This document shows, in pieces, positions 1-8,901 of a stretch of 64,000 nucleotides of DNA. Every line of letters starts with the position of its first letter. Position 1 is the first letter of the stretch. Origin of the DNA: an uncultured Eubacteriales bacterium (lineage in GTDB: Bacteria; Bacillota; Clostridia; Saccharofermentanales; UBA5734); the NCBI GenBank assembly GCA_903835065.1, contig CAILLO010000077.1, positions 112,621 through 176,620 of the forward strand. Direction: 5' to 3'. The position numbers were made by a program, and so were the translations under genes. Below the pieces are notes generated by a model, which worked only from the letters and a program-made list of their open reading frames with translations, was not told the origin of the DNA and searched no databases.

Positions 1-41
1 TCGTATTCATAGCCGCAGACGTCGCATACATACTTGTCCAT
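1..41 (-). CDS. Rubredoxin, N-terminal fragment cut by the window edge
   Basis: Reading the minus strand from the ATG at 41-39 gives MDKYVCDVCGYEY, the start of a rubredoxin: a short basic N-terminus, then the first CxxCGY iron knuckle. The rest, including the second CxxC pair, lies outside the window. A GGGAGGA ribosome binding site stands about 6 nt upstream. Rubredoxins are small one-iron electron carriers, common in anaerobes for oxygen and peroxide detoxification. Only 13 residues are visible, so a longer protein with an N-terminal rubredoxin domain is possible. It follows yhbY on the same strand but may have its own promoter. Confidence 0.75.
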   Translation of the reverse strand, partial: MDKYVCDVCGYEY

Positions 42-138
42 GTCGTCCTCCCGGTTTCTTCTTCGATTCCCATTGGGCCGAAGCCTGCTCGTCATCGGGG
101 TCGCGGGTTCCGCGTCCCCTTCCGGCGGCATCTTCCTG

Positions 139-144
139 ATTATA
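139..144 (-). promoter_or_regulatory. Possible -10 element upstream of the rubredoxin gene
   Basis: The minus strand reads TATAAT just after the yhbY stop codon and about 100 nt before the rubredoxin start. I see no convincing -35 hexamer at the right distance, so this rests on a perfect -10 alone. Confidence 0.35.
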
Positions 145-146
145 CA

Positions 147-449
147 TCATGGGATGCGAATCGAGCGACCTTCCTTCCGGAGCTTGTCGGACGGGCGGTA
201 CAGGACGAACCGACGGCCCACGACGGCCACGACGTCGGCGCCGACGGCGGCCGCCGCGCTGTCCGCGAGCGTCCGCGCGTCCTCGGACGCCGACCGGAGG
301 ATGCTGACCTTGATCAGCTCCCGTGCGGTCAGCGCCTCGTCGAACTGGCGGCAGGCCATCTCGGAGAGGTTGCCCTTCCCGATCTGGTACAGGGCGTCGA
401 TCGGGTTCGCGAGGGCACGGAGATAGGCGCGTTGACGGCTGTCGAGCAT
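147..449 (-). CDS. yhbY: YhbY family ribosome-associated RNA-binding protein
   Basis: A 100-residue single CRM (YhbY) domain protein. The family binds the pre-50S ribosomal subunit and assists its assembly. The start used here, MLDSRQRAYLR, replaces the longer track start: it matches the family N-terminus and has a GAGGAGA site that overlaps the obgE stop codon (TGAGGAGA), implying translational coupling. The motif IGKGNLSE corresponds to the conserved GKxG..E loop of CRM domains. It is the last gene of rplU-prp-rpmA-obgE-yhbY, the usual clostridial order. Confidence 0.93.
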   Translation of the reverse strand: MLDSRQRAYLRALANPIDALYQIGKGNLSEMACRQFDEALTARELIKVSILRSASEDARTLADSAAAAVGADVVAVVGRRFVLYRPSDKLRKEGRSIRIP

Positions 450-462
450 ATCGGGTTTCTCC

Positions 463-1737
463 TCAGGGTACGAATTCGAATTCGAGCTCTTCCATGCGGA
501 CGAGCTGGCCTTCCTTGATTCCGGCGGCGAGCAGCGCATCCACCAGTCCCTTCTTGCGGATCACCCGCTGGAAGTACTGGAGCGATTCGTGGTCGTCGAA
601 GTTGGTCGAGGCGACGAGGTGCTGCGTCCAGGGACCCTTGACCTCGTAGGCGCCGTCGGAGGCGCGGGTGATCTCGTAGCCGGCCTCCTCCTCGAACGTG
701 TATTCCACCGCGGAGGTCGCGGGCGTCTCGACGAGGACCGTCGCCGGCAGCACCGCGAGGTCGGCGGCGACGCGCTTCATCAGCGCGTCCACGCCCTCGC
801 GCAAGGCGGCGGCGATTGGAAACACGGGGTACCCCTTCGCCTCGATCGCCTTCGTGAAGCGCTCGATCGCCTCGGGCTCGGCCTGGTCGGTCTTGTTGGC
901 AGCGACGATCTGCGGGCGCGACGCGAGCTTCGGGTTGAAGAGCCGCAATTCCTCGTTGATCCGGTCGAAATCGGTGAGCGGGTCGCGGCCCTCGCTGCCC
1001 GACACGTCCACGACGTGGATCAGCAGGCGCGTGCGCTCGACGTGCTTCAGGAACTCGATGCCGAGGCCCAGGCCGTCGTGGGCGCCCTCGATCAGGCCGG
1101 GGATGTCGGCCAGCACGAAGCTCGTGTCGCCGACGGCGACGACGCCGAGGTTGGGCTCGATCGTCGTGAAGGGGTAGTCGGCGATCTTCGGCCGAGCGGC
1201 GGACACGACGGAGAGCAGCGTCGACTTGCCGACGTTCGGGAAGCCGACGAGCCCCACGTCCGCGAGCAGTTTCAGCTCGATCCGGACCCAGCGCTCCTCG
1301 CCGGGGATTCCGGCGCGGGCGAAGCGCGGTGCCTGGCGGACGGAGTTCGCGAAGTGCGAATTCCCCTTGCCGCCCGTCCCGCCTTTGCAGACCACGGCTT
1401 CCTGGCCCTCGGTCGTCAGGTCCGCGAGTGTGCGTCCGGTCTCGTCGTCGATCAGCAGGGTACCGACGGGCACCCGGACCCGGAGGTCCTCGCCGCCCCG
1501 ACCCGCCTTGTTGCGCGTGCCGCCCTTCTCGCCTTCGTCGGCCACGAGCTTGCGCTTGTAGCGAAGGTCCTGCAGCGTGCTCACATCGGCGTCCGCGAAG
1601 AACACGACGCTGCCGCCGCGACCGCCGTCTCCGCCGTCCGGGCCGCCGTTCGTGACGTATTTCTCGCGGTGGAAGGAGACGTGGCCGTCTCCGCCGTTCC
1701 CGGCCTTGATGAAGAGGCGGGCGTTATCGATGAACAA
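463..1737 (-). CDS. obgE: Obg family GTPase ObgE/CgtA
   Basis: A 424-residue GTPase involved in late 50S assembly and stress signalling. The domains run in order: a glycine-rich Obg fold (about 1-158, with many GGDGG/GGRGG repeats), a G domain with the P-loop [11 protein letters not shown], the DIPG switch II and an NKTD base-recognition motif, then a C-terminal OCT domain ending in EELEFEFVP. The start codon is TTG at 1737 with AAAGGA about 8 nt upstream, which suits MFIDNARLFIKAG. Length and all G motifs are intact. Confidence 0.97.
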   Translation of the reverse strand: MFIDNARLFIKAGNGGDGHVSFHREKYVTNGGPDGGDGGRGGSVVFFADADVSTLQDLRYKRKLVADEGEKGGTRNKAGRGGEDLRVRVPVGTLLIDDETGRTLADLTTEGQEAVVCKGGTGGKGNSHFANSVRQAPRFARAGIPGEERWVRIELKLLADVGLVGFPNVGKSTLLSVVSAARPKIADYPFTTIEPNLGVVAVGDTSFVLADIPGLIEGAHDGLGLGIEFLKHVERTRLLIHVVDVSGSEGRDPLTDFDRINEELRLFNPKLASRPQIVAANKTDQAEPEAIERFTKAIEAKGYPVFPIAAALREGVDALMKRVAADLAVLPATVLVETPATSAVEYTFEEEAGYEITRASDGAYEVKGPWTQHLVASTNFDDHESLQYFQRVIRKKGLVDALLAAGIKEGQLVRMEELEFEFVP

Positions 1738-1762
1738 ACTGGTGTTCCTTTCTATACAAGAC

Positions 1763-1798
1763 AGGAGGGCCGGCCTTCGAACCGGCCCGACCCTCCCG
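1763..1798 (-). promoter_or_regulatory. Strong intergenic hairpin between rpmA and obgE
   Basis: On the minus strand GGGCCGG and CCGGCCC form a 7-bp stem around a short loop, extended by flanking GGA/TCC. It lies in the 90-nt gap after rpmA and before obgE. No T-run follows, so it looks more like an RNA stability or attenuation element between highly and weakly expressed genes than a full terminator. Confidence 0.5.
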
Positions 1799-1827
1799 TG
1801 TCATGCTGTGGTCCTGCGGGTCTCCCG

Positions 1828-2109
1828 TCACTCGGCCGGGTAGACGCTGACCTGGGTGCGGTCCCTGCCGAGACGCTCGAACCGGACCTTGCCGTCGACG
1901 AGTGCGAAGAGCGTATCGTCGCTGCCGATCCCGACGTTCGTTCCGGGGTGGATCTTCGTGCCGCGCTGGCGGTAGAGGATATTCCCGGCGAGGACGAGCT
2001 GGCCGTCGGCCCGCTTGGCCCCGAGACGCTTGGCGGCGGAATCGCGGCCGTTCCTCGAGCTGCCGACGCCCTTCTTGTGGGCGAAGAGCTGCAGATTGAC
2101 CTTGATCAT
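1828..2109 (-). CDS. rpmA: 50S ribosomal protein L27 with cleavable N-terminal extension
   Basis: A 93-residue L27. It begins [18 protein letters not shown]: the Firmicutes-type prefix MxKxNLQxFA, which the protease Prp removes to expose the mature AHKKG terminus near the peptidyl transferase centre. The protease gene is directly upstream. The rest matches L27 ([28 protein letters not shown]). The ribosome binding site AGGGAGGTG is about 9 nt before the ATG. Confidence 0.98.
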   Translation of the reverse strand: MIKVNLQLFAHKKGVGSSRNGRDSAAKRLGAKRADGQLVLAGNILYRQRGTKIHPGTNVGIGSDDTLFALVDGKVRFERLGRDRTQVSVYPAE

Positions 2110-2125
2110 CGCGTATGCACCTCCC

Positions 2126-2470
2126 TTAATCCAAGGTTTCGTCCGTCACACGGACGTATTGGCTTCCGTAGCTGTCCTCGACCTGCCGGCAGCCGAGGGC
2201 GAAGGTATCGAGTATGGTGCGCGCCTTGTCGGAACCGCTTTCCGGCATCCGTTCCGGGTCCGGCACGAGGCACTCCATGTGCCCGTCCTCTTCGGTCCAT
2301 CGGGGCGATATGCCCGCCAGGTCCTCGAGGGCCCCCACCGCCGTGTAGGCCAGCACCGAAATCGCGGAGCAGATGATGTCGCTGCCCTTCTTCGCGTATC
2401 CCGAATGCCCGTCCACTTCGAACCGCCGGACGAATCCGGACGGGTCTCTCCGCAACGTGACGGAGATCAT
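2126..2470 (-). CDS. prp: Ribosomal-processing cysteine protease Prp
   Basis: A 114-residue YsxB/Prp family protein. The catalytic pair is visible as His22 in GHSGYA and Cys34 in SDIICSAIS, the spacing seen in characterised Prp. Its substrate is the N-terminal extension of L27, encoded next on the same strand. It lies between rplU and rpmA with short gaps, as in most Firmicutes, so enzyme and substrate are made from one message. Confidence 0.96.
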   Translation of the reverse strand: MISVTLRRDPSGFVRRFEVDGHSGYAKKGSDIICSAISVLAYTAVGALEDLAGISPRWTEEDGHMECLVPDPERMPESGSDKARTILDTFALGCRQVEDSYGSQYVRVTDETLD

Positions 2471-2483
2471 CTCCCGGTCCTTC

Positions 2484-2801
2484 TCAGGCCCCGGTCACGA
2501 TCCGGCTGATCCGGACTCTCGTGTACGGCTGCCTGTGGCCCTTCTTGTTCCGATATCCCTTCTTCGCCTTGTAGGTGAAGACGATGATCTTCGGACCCTT
2601 GCCCTGCTTCACGACCTCGGCCTCGACGACCGCGCCGTCGACCAGCGGAGCGCCGACCTTGAGCCCCGATTCGTCGGAGACCATCAGCACCTGGTCGAAC
2701 TTGACCGTTTCGCCGGAATATCCTTCGATCTTCTCGATGAAGACCTCGTCTCCGACCTGGACGCGGTACTGCTTCCCGCCCGTCTCGATCACTGCGTACA
2801 T
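2484..2801 (-). CDS. rplU: 50S ribosomal protein L21
   Basis: A 105-residue L21 starting [18 protein letters not shown] with the conserved C-terminal block [17 protein letters not shown]. It is the first gene of its operon. AGGAGGT lies about 8 nt before the ATG, and a structured leader precedes it. Confidence 0.98.
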   Translation of the reverse strand: MYAVIETGGKQYRVQVGDEVFIEKIEGYSGETVKFDQVLMVSDESGLKVGAPLVDGAVVEAEVVKQGKGPKIIVFTYKAKKGYRNKKGHRQPYTRVRISRIVTGA

Positions 2802-2837
2802 GTTGCGTTACCTCCTGAAAACAGACTCGCCGGATCC

Positions 2838-2880
2838 ATCAGGCTATCCCGCCTTGAAGGCGCGATATTGAAAGCCCGAT
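2838..2880 (-). ncRNA. L21-type autoregulatory leader hairpin
   Basis: In the roughly 90-nt leader between the predicted transcription start and rplU, the minus strand forms a two-tier hairpin. The outer stem is ATCGGGCT with AGCCTGAT (8 pairs, one G-T) and the inner stem is CGCCTT with AAGGCG. Position and shape resemble the L21 leader known from Bacillus-type rplU operons. A covariance search with the Rfam L21 leader model would decide. Confidence 0.55.
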
Positions 2881-2898
2881 CCGCGCGGCTACCGAAGC

Positions 2899-2927
2899 AT
2901 CATAGCACGGGGCCTCCGGCCTGTAAA
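2899..2927 (-). promoter_or_regulatory. Sigma-A promoter for the rplU operon
   Basis: The minus strand reads TTTACA, 17 nt, TATGAT. Transcription would start near 2892, leaving a 90-nt leader before rplU. Confidence 0.75.
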
Positions 2928-2934
2928 GAGGAAC

Positions 2935-2956
2935 GGGCGGCCCTTCCGGGCCGTCC
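2935..2956 (-). terminator. Hairpin after the M6 protease gene
   Basis: GGACGGCCC and GGGCCGCCC pair around GGAA with one mismatch, then GTTCCTCTTT on the minus strand. It lies about 40 nt after the corrected stop of the M6 gene and just upstream of the rplU promoter. Confidence 0.45.
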
Positions 2957-2997
2957 GCTCCCTGGTGGCACGCTTCATGGGCCATTCGGGACGGGCG

Positions 2998-4385
2998 CTA
3001 TTCGAGGCCGGCCTGGACGACGACGCTGCCGTCCGCGTTCTGTGCGAGGACCTTGACGAAGAGGCGGGGTAGGTCTTCGGTGTGAAGGACTGCCCGGCCT
3101 TGTAGAGGTCGTTCGGTCCGTAGTACGTGGTGCCGCGCTCGAGGTCCCACTGGCCGTCGGCCTGCAGGATCGAGATGCCGTAGTGCCACTCGCCGTTCGC
3201 CTTGTCCACGCTCATGTTCCACTGGGTCTTCTGGGAGATCGCGGGCGCTTCGTCGGCCCTCCAGAAGTTGCGGGCGAGGACGTTGTCGTCGATGTGGTAG
3301 ATTGCGACGCCGTAGATGCCGTCACCGGAGGCGCCCCGGTCGAGACCCTGGTCGAAGCCGATCTGCTGGCGGTTCTCGACGAGGAAGTACTCCTTGCCGT
3401 TCGTACCGGGAACGACGATGCGGATCATGTCGTTGTATTCGGACGATGGCCGGAGCGTGACGGGGTCGGAAGCGATATGGGTCGTGATGTTCGCCTTCAG
3501 GTTGGCGAAGCCGAGGTAGTACTTGCCCCACGCATCGAGCATGACCGGCGTGTTGCCGGAGTACTGGACCGCATTCGGCCAGCGGGTCCAGGATCCGCTG
3601 GACTTGAGCGAGTAGATGCCGGTGCCTTCGGACTCGTAGCCGTAGTCGTATTCGTCCGGGACACCCATCACGTGCGAGAACTCGTGGGCATACACGCCGA
3701 CTTCCGGTGGGAACGGTCCGGACTTCGCTCCGGCATAGCCGGTCAGGTCGCCGCCGACCTCGGGCTCGATCGAATACGGATCGACGTATACGCCATCGAA
3801 GACGAACTGCGTCTTGGCGAAATTGTATTTTTCACCGGTCTCGAGCCAGCTGATATCCTTCGTCTGCGCAAACATGGAGTAGCAATAGGCGGACGCGCAG
3901 TCCCAGCTGTGGGACCGGATCAGGTCGGGCGTCCCGCTCCACTCTGCGCCGGTGCCGTCGTGGACGAAGAACACGTTGTCGAGGGTCGAACCCACATCTG
4001 CTATTTTCGAGAAATCCACCTTTTTATCGGCGGCATTGAGCGCATCCAGGAGGAGCTCGCCCATGGAGTTGTCGCCGTTGGCGGACGACGTGTAGGTCGC
4101 GTAATCCTTGAACAGAGGGAGGCTGTCGGGGTCGAGCGAATCGTAGGTCACGCCGGGGACCGGGTCGGTCGTCTCGTCCGCGAAGTGGAACAGGATCACC
4201 TGGGCTTCGAGATCCGGTTCGACCGTCAAGGGCGTCACGTCGGTCGCCTCGGGCTTGAAGACCCTCTTCGCGCCGGTGAAGTTCCCGTTCGGTAGGTGGT
4301 ACGTCTTCGAGTTCTTGTGCAGGGCGAGCAGCGCGGACTTCGCCTCCTCCTGCAGGGCGCGAAAAAGGCCCAGCCACACGAACAC
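2998..4385 (-). pseudogene. M6 family metalloprotease, frameshifted and lacking a signal peptide
   Basis: The zinc site HEFSHVMGVPDEYDY identifies an M6 (immune inhibitor A-like) secreted metalloprotease, followed by the family core (MLDAWGKYYLGF, EYFLVENRQQ, GIYGVAIYHIDD). The track frame ends in unlike Ser/Arg-rich sequence. Adding one base in the run of four G at 3066-3069 joins TPKTYP to a beta-strand-like tail ending VVVQAGLE with a stop at 2998 (about 462 residues). The 5' end starts at a GTG directly after an in-frame TGA, and no signal peptide is visible in any frame upstream. So the N-terminus looks lost and the C-terminus shifted. It is probably a decaying gene, though the shift alone could be a sequencing error. 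Confidence 0.7.
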
Positions 4386-4566
4386 GTGCGGTCAAGGCCG
4401 GTTGCGCCTCAAGCTCCGATCCGTCCAGGCGCCCAATCGGGGGCGGATCCTCGTCGCTTCCTTGCAACAGGATGGCAGCACGACCGACACGGGCCCGCAA
4501 TATGGCGCTTGTGCGATCCGACGGGAATCAGGGGGATCCGGCCGATTCCCGTCGTCAGGACAAGAA

Positions 4567-4597
4567 AAAAGGGAAGTCTTTCGACTTCCCTTTTCTT
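4567..4597 (-). terminator. Rho-independent terminator after the zinc-ribbon gene
   Basis: On the minus strand GGGAAGTC, GAAA loop, GACTTCCC, then TTTTTTC. It stands 30 nt after the zinc-ribbon gene stop. A-rich and T-rich flanks make it usable in both directions. Confidence 0.85.
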
Positions 4598-4619
4598 TGA
4601 CGTCAGGTGGGCGTGATGC

Positions 4620-4811
4620 CTACCAGCGGGAGCCGTAGCCGCCGCCGCCACCGCCGCCGCCGTTGTTGCGCTGGGCCTTGCGGGCTCTGCGGCAATCGGG
4701 GCAACGCTGGGGCTCGTTCTCGAAGCCCTTTTCCTTGTAGAAAGCCTGCTCGCCTTCAGTGAAGACGAATTCGCTTCTGCAGTCCTTGCACGTCAGTGTC
4801 TTGTCTGGCAT
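4620..4811 (-). CDS. Small zinc-ribbon protein with glycine-rich tail
   Basis: A 63-residue protein with two CxxC pairs, CKDCRSEF at the start and CPDCRRARK in the middle, which is the zf-trcl type ribbon widespread as a short stand-alone protein in Firmicutes. The segment between (FTEGEQAFYKEKGF) matches the family. The tail is a run of about nine glycines ending YGSRW, recalling nucleic-acid-binding proteins. AAGGAGG precedes the ATG, and it has its own promoter and terminator, so it is a single-gene unit. Its function is unknown; RNA or DNA binding is an inference. Confidence 0.85.
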   Translation of the reverse strand: MPDKTLTCKDCRSEFVFTEGEQAFYKEKGFENEPQRCPDCRRARKAQRNNGGGGGGGGYGSRW

Positions 4812-4913
4812 ATGATTTGCCTCCTTGTATTACGGACCGTGGTCTTGTCATTTCCCAAACACAAGGAGAACGATCAAGCAATCAGTCCAGCCGCCTTCCG
4901 AGCGACCTTCCTC

Positions 4914-4942
4914 ACATTATCACGAGTCGGGCCACAATGCAA
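4914..4942 (-). promoter_or_regulatory. Promoter for the zinc-ribbon gene
   Basis: The minus strand reads TTGCAT, 17 nt, TAATGT, giving a leader of about 95 nt before the ATG at 4811. Confidence 0.6.
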
Positions 4943-4978
4943 ATGCTTTTTTGTTACCGTTTTCACAAAAGGTCCTCG

Positions 4979-7456
4979 TCAGACGCCTTCGCGATTGCGG
5001 CGGAGCATCTCGACGTCCGCGTACGACGCCTGTGCGACGTGGCCCGGCAACGGAAGGATCCGCTGGTGGATCGCGTCGAGGAACCAGGACGGCTGGGGGA
5101 AGAAGAACTCCTCGAGTTCGTAGGCGGGCGTGATCCAGTTGCGGGAGCCGATGACGACCGGGGGCGCGTCGAGGTCGTCGAAGCAGAGGTCTCCGATCGT
5201 CCGGGCGATCTCGGAGAGGTATGAGCCGCGCTCGCAGGCGTCGCCCGCGACGAGCACCCGGCCGGTCTTCCGGACCGATTCGCAGACCTTCTCGTAGTTG
5301 AACGGGACCATCGAGCGCGCGTCGATGACTTCGGCCGACAGGCCGTACTTCTCCTCGAGGAGCTTGGCGGCGTCGAGCGCGCGGTAGAGCGTGGCGCCGA
5401 TCGTGACGATCGTCACGTCCTTGCCGGCGCGCTTCACGTCGGGCTCGCCGATCGGGATCTCGTAGCTCTCCGCCGGCACGCCGCCTTCGTGGAACTGCTC
5501 GCCGATGTCGTAGAGACGCTGGCTCTCGAAGAAGATCACGGGGTCGGTCCCGTTGAGCGCCGTGGCCATCAGTCCCTTCGCGTCGTAGGGGGTCGCCGGG
5601 AAGACGACCTTGAGGCCCGGGATCTGGGCGACCAGGGAGGTCCAGTCCTGGGAGTGCTGGGCGCCGTACTTGGAGCCGACCGACACGCGCAACACCACGG
5701 GCATCTTCAGGATGCCGGCGGACATGGCCTGCCACTTCGGCAACTGGTTGAAGACCTCGTCGCCGGCGCGGCCGAGGAAGTCGCAGTACATCAGCTCGGC
5801 CACCACGCGGCCTCCGGCCATCGCGTAGCCCACGGCGGAGCCGACGATCGCGCCTTCGGAAATCGGCGTGTTGAACAGGCGGTGGTAGGGAATCGCCTCG
5901 GTCAGGCCGCGGTAGACGGCGAACGCGCCGCCCCAGTCGCGGTTCTCCTCGCCATAGGCGACGAGGGTCGGGTCCTCGTAGTACTTGTCGAGCATGGCCT
6001 CGAAGATGCCGTCGCGCAGCTGGTAGAGCCTGTTCTTGGACACGGGCTTCCCTTCGGCGTCGAACGCGAAGCGCGACTTGCCGGCGAGCTGCTTCGAGCG
6101 CGGGTCCTCTCCCTTGGGCAGCAGGACGTCGACGGGGCGGTCCTCCATGCGGACGACGTGCCGGTTGGAGAACATGATGCGCTCGATGGCCCCGGGGTCC
6201 TTGCGGAGGTCCATGCGGGGCGACAGGACCGGGTCGGAGGAGAGCTTCACGGCCAGCGTGATCAGGGAGACCGCCTTCTCGTCGATCGCGGCGAAGTCGC
6301 CCTCGTCGGCGACGCCCGCGGCCAGCAGTTTCAGGCGGTATTCCCGGAGCGAATCGTTGGCCTCCCAGGCCTCGAGTTCCTCCTTGGTGCGATAGGACAT
6401 GGCGTCGGAGGGCGAGTGGCCGGAGTAGCGGTAGGTCAGCGTGTCGAGCAGGACGGGGCCCTGCTTGCCGCGCAGGACCTCGAGCTTGCGGCGCATGGCG
6501 TCGACCACGGCCAGGGGGTTGTAGCCGTCGATGCGCTCGGCGTGCATCTGCTCGGGGTTGATGCCGGCGCCGATGCGGGCCAGCCTGTCGTAGCCCATCG
6601 TCTCGCCGCGGGTCTGGCCGCCCATGGCGTACTGGTTGTCCATGATGTTGAACAGGAGCGGCAGGCCGCCCTTCATGTCGCCTTCCCACAGCGTCCGGAA
6701 CTGGTCCATGGCGGACATCATCATGCCCTCCCAGACCGGACCGCAGCCGAGGGACCCGTCGCCGATGTTGCAGACGACGACGCCGGGCTTGCGGTTGACC
6801 TTCTTGAACAGGGCCGCACCGACGGAGATGTCGGCCGAGCCTCCGACGATCGCGTTGTTCGGGTAGATGCCGAACGGCAGGAAGAAGGCGTGCATCGAGC
6901 CGCCGAGGCCCCTGTGGAAGCCGGTCTCCTTCGCGAAGATCTCGGCGAGGGCGCCGTAGACCAGGAAGTCGACGGCGAGGTCCTTCAGGGACTTGCCGCT
7001 GCCCTTGGCCGCGTTCTCGACGACCCGGAAGGTCGCGCCGCCGAGGAAGTTCTCCATGACCGAGAGGAGCTCGGGCTCGGACAGCTTGTCGATGGCGGAG
7101 AGGCCCTTGGCGAGGATCTCGCCGTGGCTGCGGTGGGAGCCGAAGATGTAGTCGTCGACGCCGAGCAGGTACGCCTGGCCGACGGCCGACGCCTCCTGGC
7201 CCATCGACAGGTGCGCCGGGCCCGGGTTGTTGTACCCGATGCCGTTGTACGCGTTGGTCGTCTTGATCAGGTAGAGCATCGTCTCGAATTCGCGGATGAT
7301 CCGCATGTCGCGGTAGATCCGCAGGAAATCCGACTTGGAGAAGGCGGCCTTCTCCTGCTCGACGGACTTCGCGTACTGGTTGACGGGGATGTTCTGGAAC
7401 TCGATCCAGCCGGGCTGTCTCATCTGGGCGGGGTCGATGTGCAATGCCTTGGTCAT
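4979..7456 (-). CDS. Fused alpha-beta E1 component of a 2-oxoacid/acetoin-type dehydrogenase complex
   Basis: An 825-residue thiamine-diphosphate enzyme with E1 alpha (about 1-400) and E1 beta (about 440-825) on one chain. The alpha part shows the ThDP motif [13 protein letters not shown] with a downstream N (IMDNQYA) and the conserved [10 protein letters not shown] loop. The beta part shows [13 protein letters not shown] and the E2-contact region. With E2 and E3 upstream it completes an acyl-CoA-forming complex. The substrate cannot be read from sequence: pyruvate, branched 2-oxoacids, acetoin or another acyloin are all possible. It is the last gene of the deoR operon, with AAGGAGA 6 nt before the start. 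Two-subunit E1 alpha/beta is commonest; the fusion is known but less frequent. Confidence 0.88.
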   Translation of the reverse strand: MTKALHIDPAQMRQPGWIEFQNIPVNQYAKSVEQEKAAFSKSDFLRIYRDMRIIREFETMLYLIKTTNAYNGIGYNNPGPAHLSMGQEASAVGQAYLLGVDDYIFGSHRSHGEILAKGLSAIDKLSEPELLSVMENFLGGATFRVVENAAKGSGKSLKDLAVDFLVYGALAEIFAKETGFHRGLGGSMHAFFLPFGIYPNNAIVGGSADISVGAALFKKVNRKPGVVVCNIGDGSLGCGPVWEGMMMSAMDQFRTLWEGDMKGGLPLLFNIMDNQYAMGGQTRGETMGYDRLARIGAGINPEQMHAERIDGYNPLAVVDAMRRKLEVLRGKQGPVLLDTLTYRYSGHSPSDAMSYRTKEELEAWEANDSLREYRLKLLAAGVADEGDFAAIDEKAVSLITLAVKLSSDPVLSPRMDLRKDPGAIERIMFSNRHVVRMEDRPVDVLLPKGEDPRSKQLAGKSRFAFDAEGKPVSKNRLYQLRDGIFEAMLDKYYEDPTLVAYGEENRDWGGAFAVYRGLTEAIPYHRLFNTPISEGAIVGSAVGYAMAGGRVVAELMYCDFLGRAGDEVFNQLPKWQAMSAGILKMPVVLRVSVGSKYGAQHSQDWTSLVAQIPGLKVVFPATPYDAKGLMATALNGTDPVIFFESQRLYDIGEQFHEGGVPAESYEIPIGEPDVKRAGKDVTIVTIGATLYRALDAAKLLEEKYGLSAEVIDARSMVPFNYEKVCESVRKTGRVLVAGDACERGSYLSEIARTIGDLCFDDLDAPPVVIGSRNWITPAYELEEFFFPQPSWFLDAIHQRILPLPGHVAQASYADVEMLRRNREGV

Positions 7457-7520
7457 GTCTCTTCTCCTTGCGTTCCCTCAGGAACCCTTCGATGCGGCCG
7501 CGGTCCGCGGTCCGTTGCGG

Positions 7521-8885
7521 TCAGTCCAGCTGGAAGACGGCCTCGCGCAGGACCTCGACGACCGACGGGTGCGGGAAGACGAGTTCCTGGATGTCCTTCA
7601 CGCGCATTTCGGTCTCGATCATCATCGCGGCGGTCATCACGATCTCGGAGGCGTATCCGCCCAGGATGTGGCACCCGATCACGCGCGCGCCGGCCTCGTC
7701 GAAGAGCATCTTGCAGATGCCGTCGCCGCGCTCGTTCTCGGCCATGTAGCGGCCGCTGAAGTTCATGGGCAGCACGACCTTGCGGAACGGCAGCCCCTTG
7801 GCCCGGCAGGTCTCCTCGGTCTCGCCGACGGCGCCGACCTCGGGGTTCGTGTAGATCACGGACGGCATGGCGGCGTAGCGCACGGCGTCCCGCTGGCCCA
7901 GCATGTCCTTCACGGCGACCTCGGACTCGCGGTAGGCGGCGTGGGCGAGCATCCACTGCCCGTTCACGTCCCCCGTCGCCCAGACGCCCGGGACGCTGGT
8001 GCGTCCGCGCGCATCGGTCACGATGCGGCCGCGTTCGGTCAGGACGCCCAGCGATTCGAGCCCGAACCCGGTCGACACGGGCCGGCGGCCGATCGACAGC
8101 AGCACGGCGTCGGCGGCGACCGTCTCGGCCTGTCCGGCGGTCTCGAAGCCGACCGCACCCTTCGAGACGGACGTCACCTTCGCGCCGAGGCGGAACACGA
8201 CGCCCTTGCGCTCGTAGTTCTTCTGGAGCAGCGCCGAGATCTCTAGGTCGGTGGGGCCGGCGATGTGGTCGAGCATCTCGACGACGGTGACCTTCGATCC
8301 GACCGAATTGAAGTAGCTGGCCATCTCGAGGCCGATCACGCCCCCGCCGACGACGACGAGCGAGGCCGGGATCTCCAGCAGGTCGAGGATCTCGCGGTTC
8401 GTGAGCACGTACCCTTCCGCGAGCCCCTCCTTCACGCCGGGGATCGGCGGGACGACGGCCTCGGAGCCGGTCGCCACGAGCAGGCGGGCGGCCTCGAGGA
8501 CCTCCTCGCCGACCTGGACGCGGAAGGCGTCGCCCGAGCGGCCGAGGATCGTACCGAAGCCGTCCTTCACCGTCACGTGGCAGGTGCGCAGCGAGCCCTT
8601 GATGCCGGCGACGAGGTTGCGCACGACCTTGTTCTTGCGGTCGACGACCGCCTTCTGGTCGATGCGGGCGCCTTCCGTGAAGACGCCGTACTTCTCGCCG
8701 TGCTTCGCATAGTCGAAGATCTTGGCGCTGTTGAGCAGCGTCTTCGAGGGGATGCAGCCTTCGTTGAGGCACACCCCGCCGATCGCGCGCTTCTCGACGA
8801 GCACGACGGAAAGCCCGGCGTGACCGGCGCGCTCCGCCGCGAGATATCCGGCGGGTCCGCCGCCGAGGACGAGGAGGTCGTACAT
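7521..8885 (-). CDS. lpdA: Dihydrolipoyl dehydrogenase (E3)
   Basis: A 454-residue class I flavoprotein disulfide reductase that reoxidises the lipoyl groups of E2 with NAD+. It has an FAD-binding GGGPAGYLAAERA start, the redox disulfide GGVCLNEGCIPSK, an NAD-binding VVGGGVIGLEMA motif, a second FAD contact VWATGDVNG, and the C-terminal His-Glu pair in HPSVVEVLREA. All catalytic parts are present. It lies 17 nt after the E2 stop. Confidence 0.94.
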   Translation of the reverse strand: MYDLLVLGGGPAGYLAAERAGHAGLSVVLVEKRAIGGVCLNEGCIPSKTLLNSAKIFDYAKHGEKYGVFTEGARIDQKAVVDRKNKVVRNLVAGIKGSLRTCHVTVKDGFGTILGRSGDAFRVQVGEEVLEAARLLVATGSEAVVPPIPGVKEGLAEGYVLTNREILDLLEIPASLVVVGGGVIGLEMASYFNSVGSKVTVVEMLDHIAGPTDLEISALLQKNYERKGVVFRLGAKVTSVSKGAVGFETAGQAETVAADAVLLSIGRRPVSTGFGLESLGVLTERGRIVTDARGRTSVPGVWATGDVNGQWMLAHAAYRESEVAVKDMLGQRDAVRYAAMPSVIYTNPEVGAVGETEETCRAKGLPFRKVVLPMNFSGRYMAENERGDGICKMLFDEAGARVIGCHILGGYASEIVMTAAMMIETEMRVKDIQELVFPHPSVVEVLREAVFQLD

Positions 8886-8901
8886 GCGCGTTCTCCCTTC
8901 C

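Noticed and set aside
7457-7520. GGACCGC repeats between the E3 and E1 genes
   Set aside because: Two short copies in a GC-rich gap; could be chance and no structure or motif is convincing.
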